Shown here: piece after piece, positions 8,183 to 16,013 of the stretch
How positions within the stretch are numbered: position 1 is the stretch's first letter
How the letters are laid out: the number at the start of each line of letters is the position of its first letter
DNA from: Thermaerobacter marianensis
Lineage (GTDB): Bacteria; Bacillota; Sulfobacillia; DVGY01
Direction of reading: 5' to 3'
NCBI GenBank assembly: GCA_020724425.1
Contig: DYGY01000017.1
Span: forward strand, 1 to 49,992
Length of the DNA: 49,992 nt
The notes under the pieces: generated by a model
Told to the model about the DNA's origin: nothing
Database searches by the model: none
The model's input: only the letters and a program-made list of their open reading frames with translations
Position numbers and translations under genes: made by a program

Positions 8183-9049
8183 CTACTTATCAAGAGAAGG
8201 TATGACAACCTTACCCTGATGATTGATTAACCGTCCTCCATAACTAGGACATAGAAGCATACTAAGGACAATTCCAGTTAAGGCTAGATTACCTAGATAA
8301 AAGACATTAAAATGTATTACAGTAAATTTAGCTAAAACTGCAAACATCATAAGTGTTCCAATCGCTGTTAACCACCAACCGGTAGTACTCCGACCTGCTA
8401 GCAAAGGTATCCCGAGAATAACTAGGAATGATGCTAGCCAGAGCATAGGAAAACCAAAAGCATACGTAAAGAACTCACCCTCATAGTATCTAGGATCAAC
8501 CCTGCTATTTAACTCATGTAAAGCAGAAAAGCCATTTGTAAAGCTATACGCTACCATAATACCTAATAAAAGAAAGAGTGTAGCATTCTTAGCCTTATCT
8601 CTACCGGGAGACTTCTCTGTCAGGAGGAATATTAGATAAGGAATAAGTCCTATCAGCAAAATGGTTACATCGGTCATAGCTAAATGACTTGAAGAATTCA
8701 TTACAGGTCCAAACATGAAAGCTGAAGTAATAGCAGGTAAAGAAACTAACCCTAAAGCCAAAGGCCTTGCCCAATACTCCCCTTTGTATATGGGCCAAGC
8801 TAAAAGAATGAGAATAGCTCCAGCAACAAAGGTAAGACCAGTCCACATGGGCATATACGTTGAAGCCAAATCAATAGCAGCTCTTGGAGATGGGTTCCCT
8901 GTTTCTTCATACATGACCCACAAAGCCTTTTGAATAGAAGTTACAATAGTTTCTGCTAGATTAGGAACCACTGCAAGCATCAATATGCCTGCCACAACAG
9001 CAGTAATGGACATTAATAGTCTCCCTTTAGCAGTCGTTTCATTGACCAT
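8183..9049 (-). CDS. Multi-pass membrane protein of unknown function
   Basis: The 288-residue protein has about eight hydrophobic helices and short loops, with one longer loop after helix 1 (MYEETGNPSPRAAIDLASTYMPM). I recognise no transporter signature. ATG 9049 follows GGGGAGAGG, and the gene starts 13 bases after the TetR-like regulator ends, which suggests one operon and control by that regulator. Genes next to TetR regulators often encode exporters, but the helix pattern here does not match a known efflux family. Confidence 0.65.
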   Translation of the reverse strand: MVNETTAKGRLLMSITAVVAGILMLAVVPNLAETIVTSIQKALWVMYEETGNPSPRAAIDLASTYMPMWTGLTFVAGAILILLAWPIYKGEYWARPLALGLVSLPAITSAFMFGPVMNSSSHLAMTDVTILLIGLIPYLIFLLTEKSPGRDKAKNATLFLLLGIMVAYSFTNGFSALHELNSRVDPRYYEGEFFTYAFGFPMLWLASFLVILGIPLLAGRSTTGWWLTAIGTLMMFAVLAKFTVIHFNVFYLGNLALTGIVLSMLLCPSYGGRLINHQGKVVIPSLDK

Positions 9050-9062
9050 GATATCCTCTCCC

Positions 9063-9833
9063 CTATTTTGAAATACCGTTCAAAAAAATACTAGTAACTC
9101 CCGACACTATTTCCTCCTGTGAAAACTCATCCTGGGAATTAATCAGCTTATCTACAACCACAAAAGAAAGAAGTGTACCAAGAAACACTCTGGCAGCTAA
9201 TTTCGGATTATCCGTTCTTAAAAGTCCCATTGCCTGAGCCCTATGAAGATAAACTGCTATCTGTTCATGCGCCTCATTAATAGTTTTATCAAACACAAAC
9301 CTTCCAAGTTCAGGATAGCTAGGAGACTCACAGATAATAGTTCGTAACAAGCTCAGTTTTTCGGGCTCATTATACATCTTCAGAAACTCCAGTCCAATTC
9401 TATGGGTTATGGCTGAGATATCGCCTGCCTCTGAGAGATCTCCTAACAAAGAGACTATCGCATTATCACGTACTATACTGTCTAGGATTTCTTCTTTGCT
9501 TGCAAAATACTGATACAACGTCCCTTTAGAGACCCCCACACCTTCAGCAATATTCTCCATGGTAGTTCTCTGATATCCTAACTGCCCAAACTGCTGCAAA
9601 GCTACATTCATAATATCTCTTCTCTTTTTCTCAAACTCCGGCCGCTTGTTCTCTAAATCAGGTAAGTCAAGAGAAGCAAAGAGCTCTTTCTTACTCTTAT
9701 AGTAGTTGTAGATTGCCCCTGGAGATATACCAGCCTCATTTGCAATATCAGCAATTCTTGTCTCAGCATAACCCTTTTCTTGAAAGACTTTTCTTGCTGC
9801 CTTCTCGATTTTGCCTAAAGTTTCCGAAGACAC
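9063..9833 (-). CDS. TetR-like regulator with two N-terminal HTH domains
   Basis: The 256-residue protein carries two consecutive TetR-type DNA-binding domains. The first is about 8-53 (IADIANEAGISPGAIYNYYKSKKELF) and the second about 69-115 (TMENIAEGVGVSKGTLYQYFASKEEIL). A helical ligand and dimerisation region of about 140 residues follows. Most TetR proteins have a single such domain and are about 200 residues long. GTG 9833 follows GGGAGGTG. A 34-bp palindrome directly upstream is the likely operator, implying autorepression and control of the two membrane genes behind it. Confidence 0.9.
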   Translation of the reverse strand: MSSETLGKIEKAARKVFQEKGYAETRIADIANEAGISPGAIYNYYKSKKELFASLDLPDLENKRPEFEKKRRDIMNVALQQFGQLGYQRTTMENIAEGVGVSKGTLYQYFASKEEILDSIVRDNAIVSLLGDLSEAGDISAITHRIGLEFLKMYNEPEKLSLLRTIICESPSYPELGRFVFDKTINEAHEQIAVYLHRAQAMGLLRTDNPKLAARVFLGTLLSFVVVDKLINSQDEFSQEEIVSGVTSIFLNGISK

Positions 9834-9851
9834 GTTTTCACCTCCCGAAAT

Positions 9852-9885
9852 AAATAAATACTAACCAGTCGGTTAGTATTTATTT
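9852..9885. promoter_or_regulatory. Palindromic operator, probably for the TetR-like regulator
   Basis: Perfect 15-bp arms AAATAAATACTAACC (9852-9866) and its complement (9871-9885) flank agtc. The core CTAACC-agtc-GGTTAG resembles TetR/AcrR operators. It lies 18 bases upstream of the regulator start and would block its transcription. On the plus strand a TTGACA (9885-9890) overlaps one end, but no plus gene follows. Confidence 0.75.
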
Positions 9886-9909
9886 TGACACATAAAAATT
9901 CCTTTGTAT

Positions 9910-10136
9910 TTAGCTTTGGGTAAATTGGCGAACGCTTGCTTTTTTAGGCTTTGGTGCATAATGCATCAGAAATCCCGTTAGTATCATTAAAATCATTGTC
10001 CCGGCTATCAGTATCTGAGGAATCCTGTTGTTATCAAAAATGAGTATAGCTAGAGCATTAAGCAGGATCAGAACCGAAAAAGGCCAGACAAGATAACGAT
10101 GTATTTTCTAGACCAAATGTGTATTAACTTCAACAT
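9910..10136 (-). pseudogene. Frameshifted small two-helix membrane protein
   Basis: ATG 10136 follows AAAGGGG and opens MLKLIHIWSRK, after which the frame closes early. If one A is restored in the AAAA run near 10109-10112, the frame continues as IHRYLVWPFSVLILLNALA and ends at TAA 9910 after about 75 residues, with two hydrophobic helices and a basic tail (HYAPKPKKASVRQF). Good ribosome binding site, coherent hydrophobicity across the break and a promoter-like sequence argue for a real gene that lost one base. A sequencing error in a homopolymer would look the same. It lies between metK and the TetR-like gene. Confidence 0.5.
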
Positions 10137-10165
10137 TGATAAATCCCCTTTAATATTTTTTGATT

Positions 10166-10194
10166 AATATATCCCCTTTCTATTTCCCAGGCAA
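10166..10194 (-). promoter_or_regulatory. Candidate SigA promoter of the small membrane gene
   Basis: Minus-strand TTGCCT (10194-10189), 17 bases, TATATT (10171-10166), about 30 bases before the ribosome binding site at 10145-10151. The -35 match is 4 of 6 and the -10 match is 5 of 6. Confidence 0.4.
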
Positions 10195-10205
10195 TGATAT
10201 ATATC

Positions 10206-10239
10206 AAAAAAGACCGACAATATTTCAGCCGGCCTTTTT
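10206..10239 (-). terminator. Intrinsic terminator after metK
   Basis: On the minus strand AAAAAGGCCGGC pairs with GTCGGTCTTTTTT (two G-U pairs) around a 9-nt loop, beginning 4 bases after the metK stop. Confidence 0.85.
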
Positions 10240-10243
10240 GTTA

Positions 10244-11440
10244 TTAAACATTTGCTTCTACTTTTAGAATCTCTGCTTTCTCTGTCCTTTCCCAAGGTAA
10301 GTCCAAGTCAGGTCTTCCAAAATGTCCATAAGCAGCAATCTGTCTATATATTGGTTTTCTTAAGTCTAGCTGCTCGATAATTGCAGCAGGGCGAAGATCA
10401 AAGTGTTTCAGAATCAAAGCCAGAATCTCTTCATCAGCGATAACTCCAGTCCCAAAAGTATCGACCCTGACAGATAAAGGTTTTGCAACACCTATAGCGT
10501 ATGCTACCTGAACCTCACACTTTTTGGCCAAGCCAGCTGCTACAACATTCTTCGCTACCCATCTCGCAGCATACGTTGCAGAACGATCTACCTTGGTAGC
10601 GTCCTTACCAGAGAAAGCTCCTCCTCCATGACGAGCATAACCACCATAAGTATCAACAATGATCTTACGGCCAGTCAATCCAGAATCACCATGAGGTCCT
10701 CCAACAACAAATTTACCGGACGGATTGACATAAATCTTAGTGTTCTCATCAATTAGCTCTGCAGGGACAATCGGTTTAATTACATGTGCAATAATATCTT
10801 GACGAATCTGCTCGGTTGAAACATCGGGCTTATGTTGAGTGGAAACAACAATTGCCTCTACTCTAACAGGTACATCCCCTTCATATTCAACAGTTACCTG
10901 AGTCTTACCATCAGGTCTCAAGTAGTTAAGGATTCTCTCTTTGCGAACCTTTGCAAGCCTTAAAGCAAGCTTATGTGAAAGAGAAATGGGTAGAGGCATC
11001 AGCTCTGGGGTTTCATCACAGGCAAAACCAAACATCATACCCTGATCACCAGCACCAATCTGATCCTTCTCATCACCCTCAGTGGCCCCTTCACGCAACT
11101 CCCAGGACGTACTGACACCCTGAGCAATATCTGGAGACTGTTCATCAATAGCTGTAAGAACAGCACATGTATCACCATCAAACCCATACTTGGCCCGGGT
11201 GTAACCAATCTCACGTAAAGTCTTTCTCACCACTGCAGGAATATCCACATAACACTGGGTAGATATCTCCCCCATTACTAGAACCAGTCCCGTAGTAACA
11301 GAAGTCTCACAGGCCACACGAGCATAAGGATCCTTGCTTAAAATCTCATCTAGAATAGAATCTGAGATCTGATCGGCAACCTTATCAGGATGTCCTTCTG
11401 TAACTGATTCAGAAGTAAAATATGATCTGTTGTTATTCAT
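10244..11440 (-). CDS. metK: S-adenosylmethionine synthetase
   Basis: The 398-residue enzyme makes S-adenosylmethionine from methionine and ATP in the cytoplasm. Family signatures are plain: [17 protein letters not shown] at the N-terminus, [12 protein letters not shown] in the middle, and the glycine-rich [17 protein letters not shown] near residue 275. ATG 11440 follows GGGGGAG. It is a single-gene unit with its own promoter, SAM-I riboswitch leader and terminator, so its expression should fall when S-adenosylmethionine is plentiful. Confidence 0.98.
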   Translation of the reverse strand: MNNNRSYFTSESVTEGHPDKVADQISDSILDEILSKDPYARVACETSVTTGLVLVMGEISTQCYVDIPAVVRKTLREIGYTRAKYGFDGDTCAVLTAIDEQSPDIAQGVSTSWELREGATEGDEKDQIGAGDQGMMFGFACDETPELMPLPISLSHKLALRLAKVRKERILNYLRPDGKTQVTVEYEGDVPVRVEAIVVSTQHKPDVSTEQIRQDIIAHVIKPIVPAELIDENTKIYVNPSGKFVVGGPHGDSGLTGRKIIVDTYGGYARHGGGAFSGKDATKVDRSATYAARWVAKNVVAAGLAKKCEVQVAYAIGVAKPLSVRVDTFGTGVIADEEILALILKHFDLRPAAIIEQLDLRKPIYRQIAAYGHFGRPDLDLPWERTEKAEILKVEANV

Positions 11441-11470
11441 TTGTCTCCCCCTTCCTTCTCCAGAGTATTT

Positions 11471-11615
11471 AAAAACCCCCGGCAGGCGAGGGTAGTATTC
11501 TACAACCTCTCATCTGCCAGAACTCAATCTGCTGGAGTTAGCACCATCCCCGAAAAAATTCAGGAGGTTGCCGGGCTTCATTGGGCCAGTCCCTCTGCCT
11601 ACTCTGGATAAGAGC
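11471..11615 (-). ncRNA. SAM-I (S-box) riboswitch with terminator, upstream of metK
   Basis: Read on the minus strand, 11615-11505 gives the S-box aptamer. The P1 arms are CTCTTATC (from 11615) and GATGAGAG (to about 11506). Conserved core pieces are CAGAG...GAGGGACTGGCCC, ATGAAGCCCGGCAACC and GGTGCTAACTCC. Downstream, CCCTCG (11492-11487) pairs with CGGGGG (11481-11476) followed by TTTTT (11475-11471), a Rho-independent terminator. S-adenosylmethionine binding should stabilise P1 and favour termination before metK. Confidence 0.95.
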
Positions 11616-11635
11616 ACTTTATCAATTGTGCCTTC

Positions 11636-11664
11636 AGTTTAGCAAAGGCAGTTAGAGGTGTCAA
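11636..11664 (-). promoter_or_regulatory. SigA promoter of the metK riboswitch transcript
   Basis: Minus-strand TTGACA (11664-11659), 17 bases, TAAACT (11641-11636), about 20 bases before the aptamer. The -35 box is perfect and the -10 box matches 4 of 6. Confidence 0.8.
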
Positions 11665-11671
11665 TATGAAC

Positions 11672-13054
11672 TTACATTGTCAGGGTTCCATCATCGGTCT
11701 CAATAATCTGTTGAATGAGTTCCTCCACACCAGTCTTGGCATTAATGTAAATCAAGAATTCCTGTTGCCCTAGCTTAGCCCGAATCTCATAAGCTAAAAC
11801 CTCTTCCTGAGCCGGAGTCGGGATTAGAGTCAAGCGTACCCTAGAAATCTCTAACCTGGGGTTAACTATTAAGCGAGCGTCCTCTTCACTTAATTCTGGT
11901 TCTGGTAGATTCCTTTTATGGTGGGACATGTAGTAGCCAACAGCCTCATACCCGATAACTTGACCATCATCAAGCGCTACAGTAACCTTTTGCATATCCG
12001 GATAGATTATAATGCCATCCTCTTCATGGACAAAGGCAAAAGTAATTTCATTCCCCTGCCTCAAAGACCCCGTTACTGTTAAATCTCTGAATCCCCGGGA
12101 ATTTAGGAACTCTTCTGCTCTAACCAACGCTGAAGAGACATCAAGACTAGGTTCTTGCACTGATCTGGTATTCCAATACCAAAGTACATGACCACCCTGT
12201 TGGCTTACATCAATAGATATCTCTCCCACTCCCTGACCGGTTGCTGTTAGAGTAAAGGAGTAGGCGGGAATAGGTCCTGTACTCATACCTTCTTCCTTAA
12301 TTTGATAACCAATCTCCCTTGAATTATCAATAAATGCGTTGGCAATACCCTTAGCCTGTTCCTCACTTATGTTTTCACCCTTTAATCCCCGAGGCTCTCT
12401 ACGTTCGATATGATCAGAGAAAGGCCCATCATAAAGCAGTGTCGGTATTCCCTGAAGTAACCCATCTATGGCTTGAAAACCCTCTGATATCTGATCGGTA
12501 TTGGTCTGGGCCACTGGCATAATACCTAGAGATCCTAAAATATTCCGCCAGGAGCGTCTCTCATTGGTTAGATTCAAGAGCTGGCCCCTTGTAATATCCT
12601 GCTGCATCTTCTGAAGTTCTTGACTTATCTTGGTGGCCTGAGCATAGAGCTCTGATAACTGTTGCCATTCTTCATCTGTAATAGGTTTCCCTTGCGTAGC
12701 TTTTTGAGCTAACACCTTGCAATAGTCGCCAGTCTGCGCATAAAACCTCTGGGTTCTGCTCATGTCCAGTTGACCTAAAGGTAGTTGAGCTAAACTCTGC
12801 TGAGCACCCTCGGTATGATGCCAAACCCCTGTTAACAACATAACCGTTTGACCAGGTGATGCAGTCACAAGACTCTTACCCAACAACACCTCAATCTGTT
12901 CTGCATGCTCCCCTAGGGTAAAGAATGATTGCTGATAGGCATTCTCCAAACCTATTTCAGCTCTATCTTTACCATCTCTTTCACCTACAGTCCAGACAAA
13001 TAGTATAGCGAAAGCAACTAACAACGCTGCACTCAGTAATCGATAGCCTTTCAT
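11672..13054 (-). CDS. ypeB: Spore germination protein YpeB
   Basis: The 460-residue protein has an N-terminal membrane anchor (about 4-24), a helical middle and two PepSY-like repeats in the C-terminal half (around GISEEQAKGIANAFIDN and LSEEDARLIVNPRLEI). This is the YpeB architecture. YpeB protects and localises the cortex lytic enzyme SleB in the spore. No sleB neighbours it here, unlike the usual sleB-ypeB pair. ATG 13054 follows GGAGGG; the longer frame from 13171 lacks that site and would run through the queT terminator. Confidence 0.85.
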   Translation of the reverse strand: MKGYRLLSAALLVAFAILFVWTVGERDGKDRAEIGLENAYQQSFFTLGEHAEQIEVLLGKSLVTASPGQTVMLLTGVWHHTEGAQQSLAQLPLGQLDMSRTQRFYAQTGDYCKVLAQKATQGKPITDEEWQQLSELYAQATKISQELQKMQQDITRGQLLNLTNERRSWRNILGSLGIMPVAQTNTDQISEGFQAIDGLLQGIPTLLYDGPFSDHIERREPRGLKGENISEEQAKGIANAFIDNSREIGYQIKEEGMSTGPIPAYSFTLTATGQGVGEISIDVSQQGGHVLWYWNTRSVQEPSLDVSSALVRAEEFLNSRGFRDLTVTGSLRQGNEITFAFVHEEDGIIIYPDMQKVTVALDDGQVIGYEAVGYYMSHHKRNLPEPELSEEDARLIVNPRLEISRVRLTLIPTPAQEEVLAYEIRAKLGQQEFLIYINAKTGVEELIQQIIETDDGTLTM

Positions 13055-13121
13055 ATCTTTCCCTCCACAGTCTAAATGCTTCTCACCTTGATTCTTTCTA
13101 AAAACCCTCCAAGTTATACCC

Positions 13122-13158
13122 AAAAAAAGAAAAAACCCGCTACAATATGCAGCAGGTT
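13122..13158 (-). terminator. Intrinsic terminator after queT
   Basis: On the minus strand AACCTGCT pairs with AGCGGGTT (one G-U pair) around a 9-nt loop, followed by TTTTTTC. It separates queT from ypeB. Confidence 0.8.
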
Positions 13159-13172
13159 TCATATCATACAAC

Positions 13173-13655
13173 TTAATATTCTCTAGAAAACCCTACTCGC
13201 TTGGAATATTTCTTTAAAATCTTCAAAAGTGGTAGACCCAGTACTCCAACCGCCACTAACTGTCCAACAAATATGGAACCGACAATCGGCCAGTATGGAA
13301 TCTCTAGAATATAACTGAGATAGGCACTAACACCAAAAGCATTAATAACAATTGGTGGTACTATTGCCCAGTATTCATTAGGAGCCTTATGGGTCAAATA
13401 AGCGGCTAACAGAGTTAGAAAACTTCCTCCAAGAACATCAAGCAAACCAAGATTGCCAAATAAAAGATTAGAAATAAGAACACCAATAAATAGTCCTGGA
13501 ATAGCAGCAGCCTCAAGAAAAGGTAAGACCGCTAAGGCCTCGGAGACCCTAATCTGCTGTGGCAAAAAACTTATCTCACGAAAAATGAAAGTTACAACCA
13601 CATAGAGCACTGCTATCATAGCTGAACGAGTTACAAATCTAGCTGACAAAATCAA
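13173..13655 (-). CDS. queT: QueT-type ECF transporter substrate-binding component
   Basis: The 160-residue membrane protein matches QueT, the S-component of energy-coupling-factor transporters thought to import a queuosine precursor. It has about five to six helices and the family stretches PQQIRVSEALAVLPFLEAAAIPGLFIGVLISNLLFG and LDVLGGSFLTLLAAYLT. The start is TTG 13655 after AAGGGGG. It follows fabZ by 10 bases and is probably co-transcribed. The shared EcfAA'T module is not in the window. Confidence 0.85.
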   Translation of the reverse strand: MILSARFVTRSAMIAVLYVVVTFIFREISFLPQQIRVSEALAVLPFLEAAAIPGLFIGVLISNLLFGNLGLLDVLGGSFLTLLAAYLTHKAPNEYWAIVPPIVINAFGVSAYLSYILEIPYWPIVGSIFVGQLVAVGVLGLPLLKILKKYSKRVGFSREY

Positions 13656-13665
13656 TACTTCCCCC

Positions 13666-14091
13666 TTACTCTAATGCAAAGAGAATCTCCGCTTCGGAAA
13701 CAAGAACACCATCAACATGAGCCCATGCTTTCCCCTTACCAACAACACCTCGTAAACGGACAATCTCTACTGTAATAATTAACTGGTCACCCGGTCTAAC
13801 TGGCTTCCTAAATTTGACCTTATCTGCCCCAGCAAACAGTCCCAGTTTACCCTTATTTTCAGGCATTGACAAGACCCCAATAGCACCGACCTGAGCCATC
13901 GCCTCAAGAATAAGTACTCCAGGCATTATAGGATTGCCAGGAAAATGTCCCTGGAAATAGGGCTCATTAGCAGTGACGTTCTTCAACCCCTGAACCCTTT
14001 CCCCTGGCTCTAACTCCAGAATTTGATCCACCAGCAAAAAAGGATACCTATGAGGAAGAATTTTTTGAATGTCACGTATGTCTAAGTTCAT
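13666..14091 (-). CDS. fabZ: 3-hydroxyacyl-ACP dehydratase FabZ
   Basis: The 141-residue enzyme removes water from 3-hydroxyacyl-ACP in fatty acid elongation. The catalytic pair H49 ([14 protein letters not shown]) and E63 (LILEAMAQ) is present, and the opening [17 protein letters not shown] is typical. ATG 14091 follows AAAGGAGAG. It stands apart from other fab genes, next to queT and downstream of the flagellar rod genes. Confidence 0.96.
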   Translation of the reverse strand: MNLDIRDIQKILPHRYPFLLVDQILELEPGERVQGLKNVTANEPYFQGHFPGNPIMPGVLILEAMAQVGAIGVLSMPENKGKLGLFAGADKVKFRKPVRPGDQLIITVEIVRLRGVVGKGKAWAHVDGVLVSEAEILFALE

Positions 14092-14159
14092 TATGCTCTC
14101 CTTTCTCTCTGCTTATAACTGTTGCTTGTATATTCTGTGACATTTGTCGAAAACCTGCA

Positions 14160-14186
14160 GAAAAATAAACAGCTCCTGCTGTTTAT
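14160..14186 (-). terminator. Intrinsic terminator overlapping the flgJ-like stop
   Basis: Minus-strand ATAAACAGC pairs perfectly with GCTGTTTAT around a 4-nt loop and runs into TTTTTC. The stop codon (14183-14185) lies within the 5' arm. Confidence 0.85.
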
Positions 14187-14410
14187 GAAAAGACATTTCT
14201 CTTAGCAATCTCTTTGGCTAGCATTTCGGCAAACATATCCTCATACATCTGTCTTTCACTGCTTCTTGTGTTAATAGAAGCTAAACTCTTTTGATTCTTC
14301 TTGAGAATTTCTTGAACAAAAAGAGTTTGAAAGTCTTTTATTACATCTTGATCTTGCCTTGGTACCTCTCTCTTTACTAAGAGGCTGTAATCGGTTGAAA
14401 TACCTTTCAT
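14183..14410 (-). CDS. flgJ: Short FlgJ-type rod-binding protein
   Basis: The 75-residue protein resembles only the N-terminal rod-binding domain of FlgJ (FQTLFVQEILKKNQKS and YEDMFAEMLAKEIAKR). It lacks the muramidase domain of the proteobacterial protein, as is common in Bacillota. It would help rod assembly at the peptidoglycan layer. It lies 2 bases after flgG and ends in a terminator. The symbol is given by domain similarity; exact orthology is not certain. Confidence 0.75.
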   Translation of the reverse strand: MKGISTDYSLLVKREVPRQDQDVIKDFQTLFVQEILKKNQKSLASINTRSSERQMYEDMFAEMLAKEIAKRNVFS

Positions 14411-14412
14411 TA

Positions 14413-15165
14413 TTATCTCCTTAGATTGTTAGTAATTGCCATCATTTCATCAGCTGATTGCAAAGACTTACTAGCAAGTTCATATGCTCTTTGAGCTGCC
14501 ATAAGTTCTGTTAATTCTTCAACCAGACTTACATTAGAGTCCTCTAGAAAACCCTGTCTTATACTGGCAAATCCAGTTTGACCCGGAGTACCTAAAGAAG
14601 TAGTCCCTTCTGCTCCAGAGGAAACATACAGATTGCTACCTATTGCTTCTAAGCCCTCAGGGTTAGTAAATGTAGCCAAGGAAAGAATGCCTTGTGTTTG
14701 AGCCTGTCCATCTCTAAATATCTGAATCGTGCCATCCTCAGAAACTGTTAGGGTATCATCCACTGTAATTTGTCTGCCACTGTGATCTAAAACATAGTAC
14801 CCCTGAGTAGTTACAAGCCTACCACTATTATCTATCTTAAATGAACCATCTCTAGTATAAGCAGTCTGGCCATCAGGTAATGCAACACGGAAAAAACCAT
14901 TGCCCTCTAAAGCCAGATCAGTCCCCAAATCAGTCTGACGTAAAGGTCCATGACTAAAATCTCTTAAACTACTGCTCATTTTTACGCCATGACCAAGCTG
15001 CACAGTATCTTGTCTGTTTAGATTAGCATAAAAAAGATCAGTAAAGCTAGCAGTACTCTTCTTATACCCCACGGTATTTACATTAGCCAGATTATTTGAG
15101 ATATTATCTACTTGTTGTTGTTGAGCCTTCATTCCCGAAGCAGCAGACCATAAGGATCTAATCAT
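14413..15165 (-). CDS. flhP: Flagellar basal-body rod protein, FlgG/FlhP type
   Basis: The 250-residue protein has the rod motif at the N-terminus (NISNNLANVNTVGYKKS) and the rod/hook C-terminal helix (DSNVSLVEELTELMAAQRAYELASKSLQSADEMM). These features define FlgG-like distal rod proteins. Its place beside flhO, mbl and spoIIID matches Bacillus flhP. ATG 15165 follows GAGGGGAAGAG and the gene starts 11 bases after flhO. Confidence 0.9.
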   Translation of the reverse strand: MIRSLWSAASGMKAQQQQVDNISNNLANVNTVGYKKSTASFTDLFYANLNRQDTVQLGHGVKMSSSLRDFSHGPLRQTDLGTDLALEGNGFFRVALPDGQTAYTRDGSFKIDNSGRLVTTQGYYVLDHSGRQITVDDTLTVSEDGTIQIFRDGQAQTQGILSLATFTNPEGLEAIGSNLYVSSGAEGTTSLGTPGQTGFASIRQGFLEDSNVSLVEELTELMAAQRAYELASKSLQSADEMMAITNNLRR

Positions 15166-15176
15166 CTCTTCCCCTC

Positions 15177-15917
15177 CTAAACCTTCCCTACTTCTTTAAC
15201 AGCTAAACCAAGAGTTTCATCCTGTATTTGAATAACTTTTTGACCTGTCTCATAAGCTCGCATAACTGCCATCAGATCTACCATGGCTGAAACCAAATCA
15301 ACATTAGAGCCTTCAAGGAACCCTTGACGTACAGTAGCATCAGCTTGAGAAACTGCACTACCCTTATTCACAAACAAGGAATTACCTTGCTTTTCCAACT
15401 GATAAGAATCTTCAAAACTGACAACCCTCAACTTATCTATTTGAGTATTACCTTGCCAGATAGTTCCCTGTGAATCTATAGTTACCGGTTCATCGCTAAG
15501 GGTAACGATACCTTTTTCTCCAAGAACATAATCACCATTGCTCGTTACAAGTCTACCCTGACTGTCCTTAGAAAAAGACCCATCCCTAGTATAAACCTCT
15601 TGACCTCTTGATTGAATAACATAGAAGCCTTCACCCATTAAAGCTAAATCAAGCTCCCTCTCGGTAGCTTTTAATGCACCTTGTTCAAAAAGAGTAACTG
15701 TCTCTGTATTGCTATTACCAAGACCGAGGGTACCAATGAGGCTCTGCCCTGATGAATCTTTTCTGTGCAACAGAACTTCTTTAAAGGTATCACTGCGAAC
15801 AACATCCCGTTTATAGCCTGTAGTGTTTACATTGGCCAGGTCATTGGTAAGTACTTGTTGTTTCTCAGCCTGAATCATCATTCCTGAAGTTGCTGTATAT
15901 AACCCACGAATCACCAT
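15177..15917 (-). CDS. flhO: Flagellar basal-body rod protein, FlgF/FlhO type
   Basis: The 246-residue protein opens MVIRGLYTATSGMMIQ, with the rod motif LTNDLANVNTTGYKRD and C-terminal helix GSNVDLVSAMVDLMAVMRAYETGQKVIQIQDE. It is a paralogue of the next gene and fits proximal rod FlgF, called FlhO in Bacillus. ATG 15917 is chosen because GGAGGG overlaps the in-frame ATG at 15929. It follows the mbl terminator, so the rod genes have their own promoter or depend on read-through. Confidence 0.9.
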   Translation of the reverse strand: MVIRGLYTATSGMMIQAEKQQVLTNDLANVNTTGYKRDVVRSDTFKEVLLHRKDSSGQSLIGTLGLGNSNTETVTLFEQGALKATERELDLALMGEGFYVIQSRGQEVYTRDGSFSKDSQGRLVTSNGDYVLGEKGIVTLSDEPVTIDSQGTIWQGNTQIDKLRVVSFEDSYQLEKQGNSLFVNKGSAVSQADATVRQGFLEGSNVDLVSAMVDLMAVMRAYETGQKVIQIQDETLGLAVKEVGKV

Positions 15918-15980
15918 TAATCCCTCCATAATGAGCCTTAATATCTATATCGGTTATCCTAGAAAAATCTTTAGCTAAAA

Positions 15981-16008
15981 ACAAAAACCCCGCCCTCTTG
16001 AGCGGGGT
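15981..16008 (-). terminator. Intrinsic terminator after mbl
   Basis: Minus-strand ACCCCGC pairs with GCGGGGT around an 8-nt loop and is followed by TTTTG. Confidence 0.85.
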
Positions 16009-16013
16009 GCCTC

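Noticed and set aside
9885-9908. Plus-strand promoter (TTGACA followed by TATTTA at 16 bases)
   Set aside because: No plus-strand gene follows before metK, so it is more likely a chance match at the operator edge.
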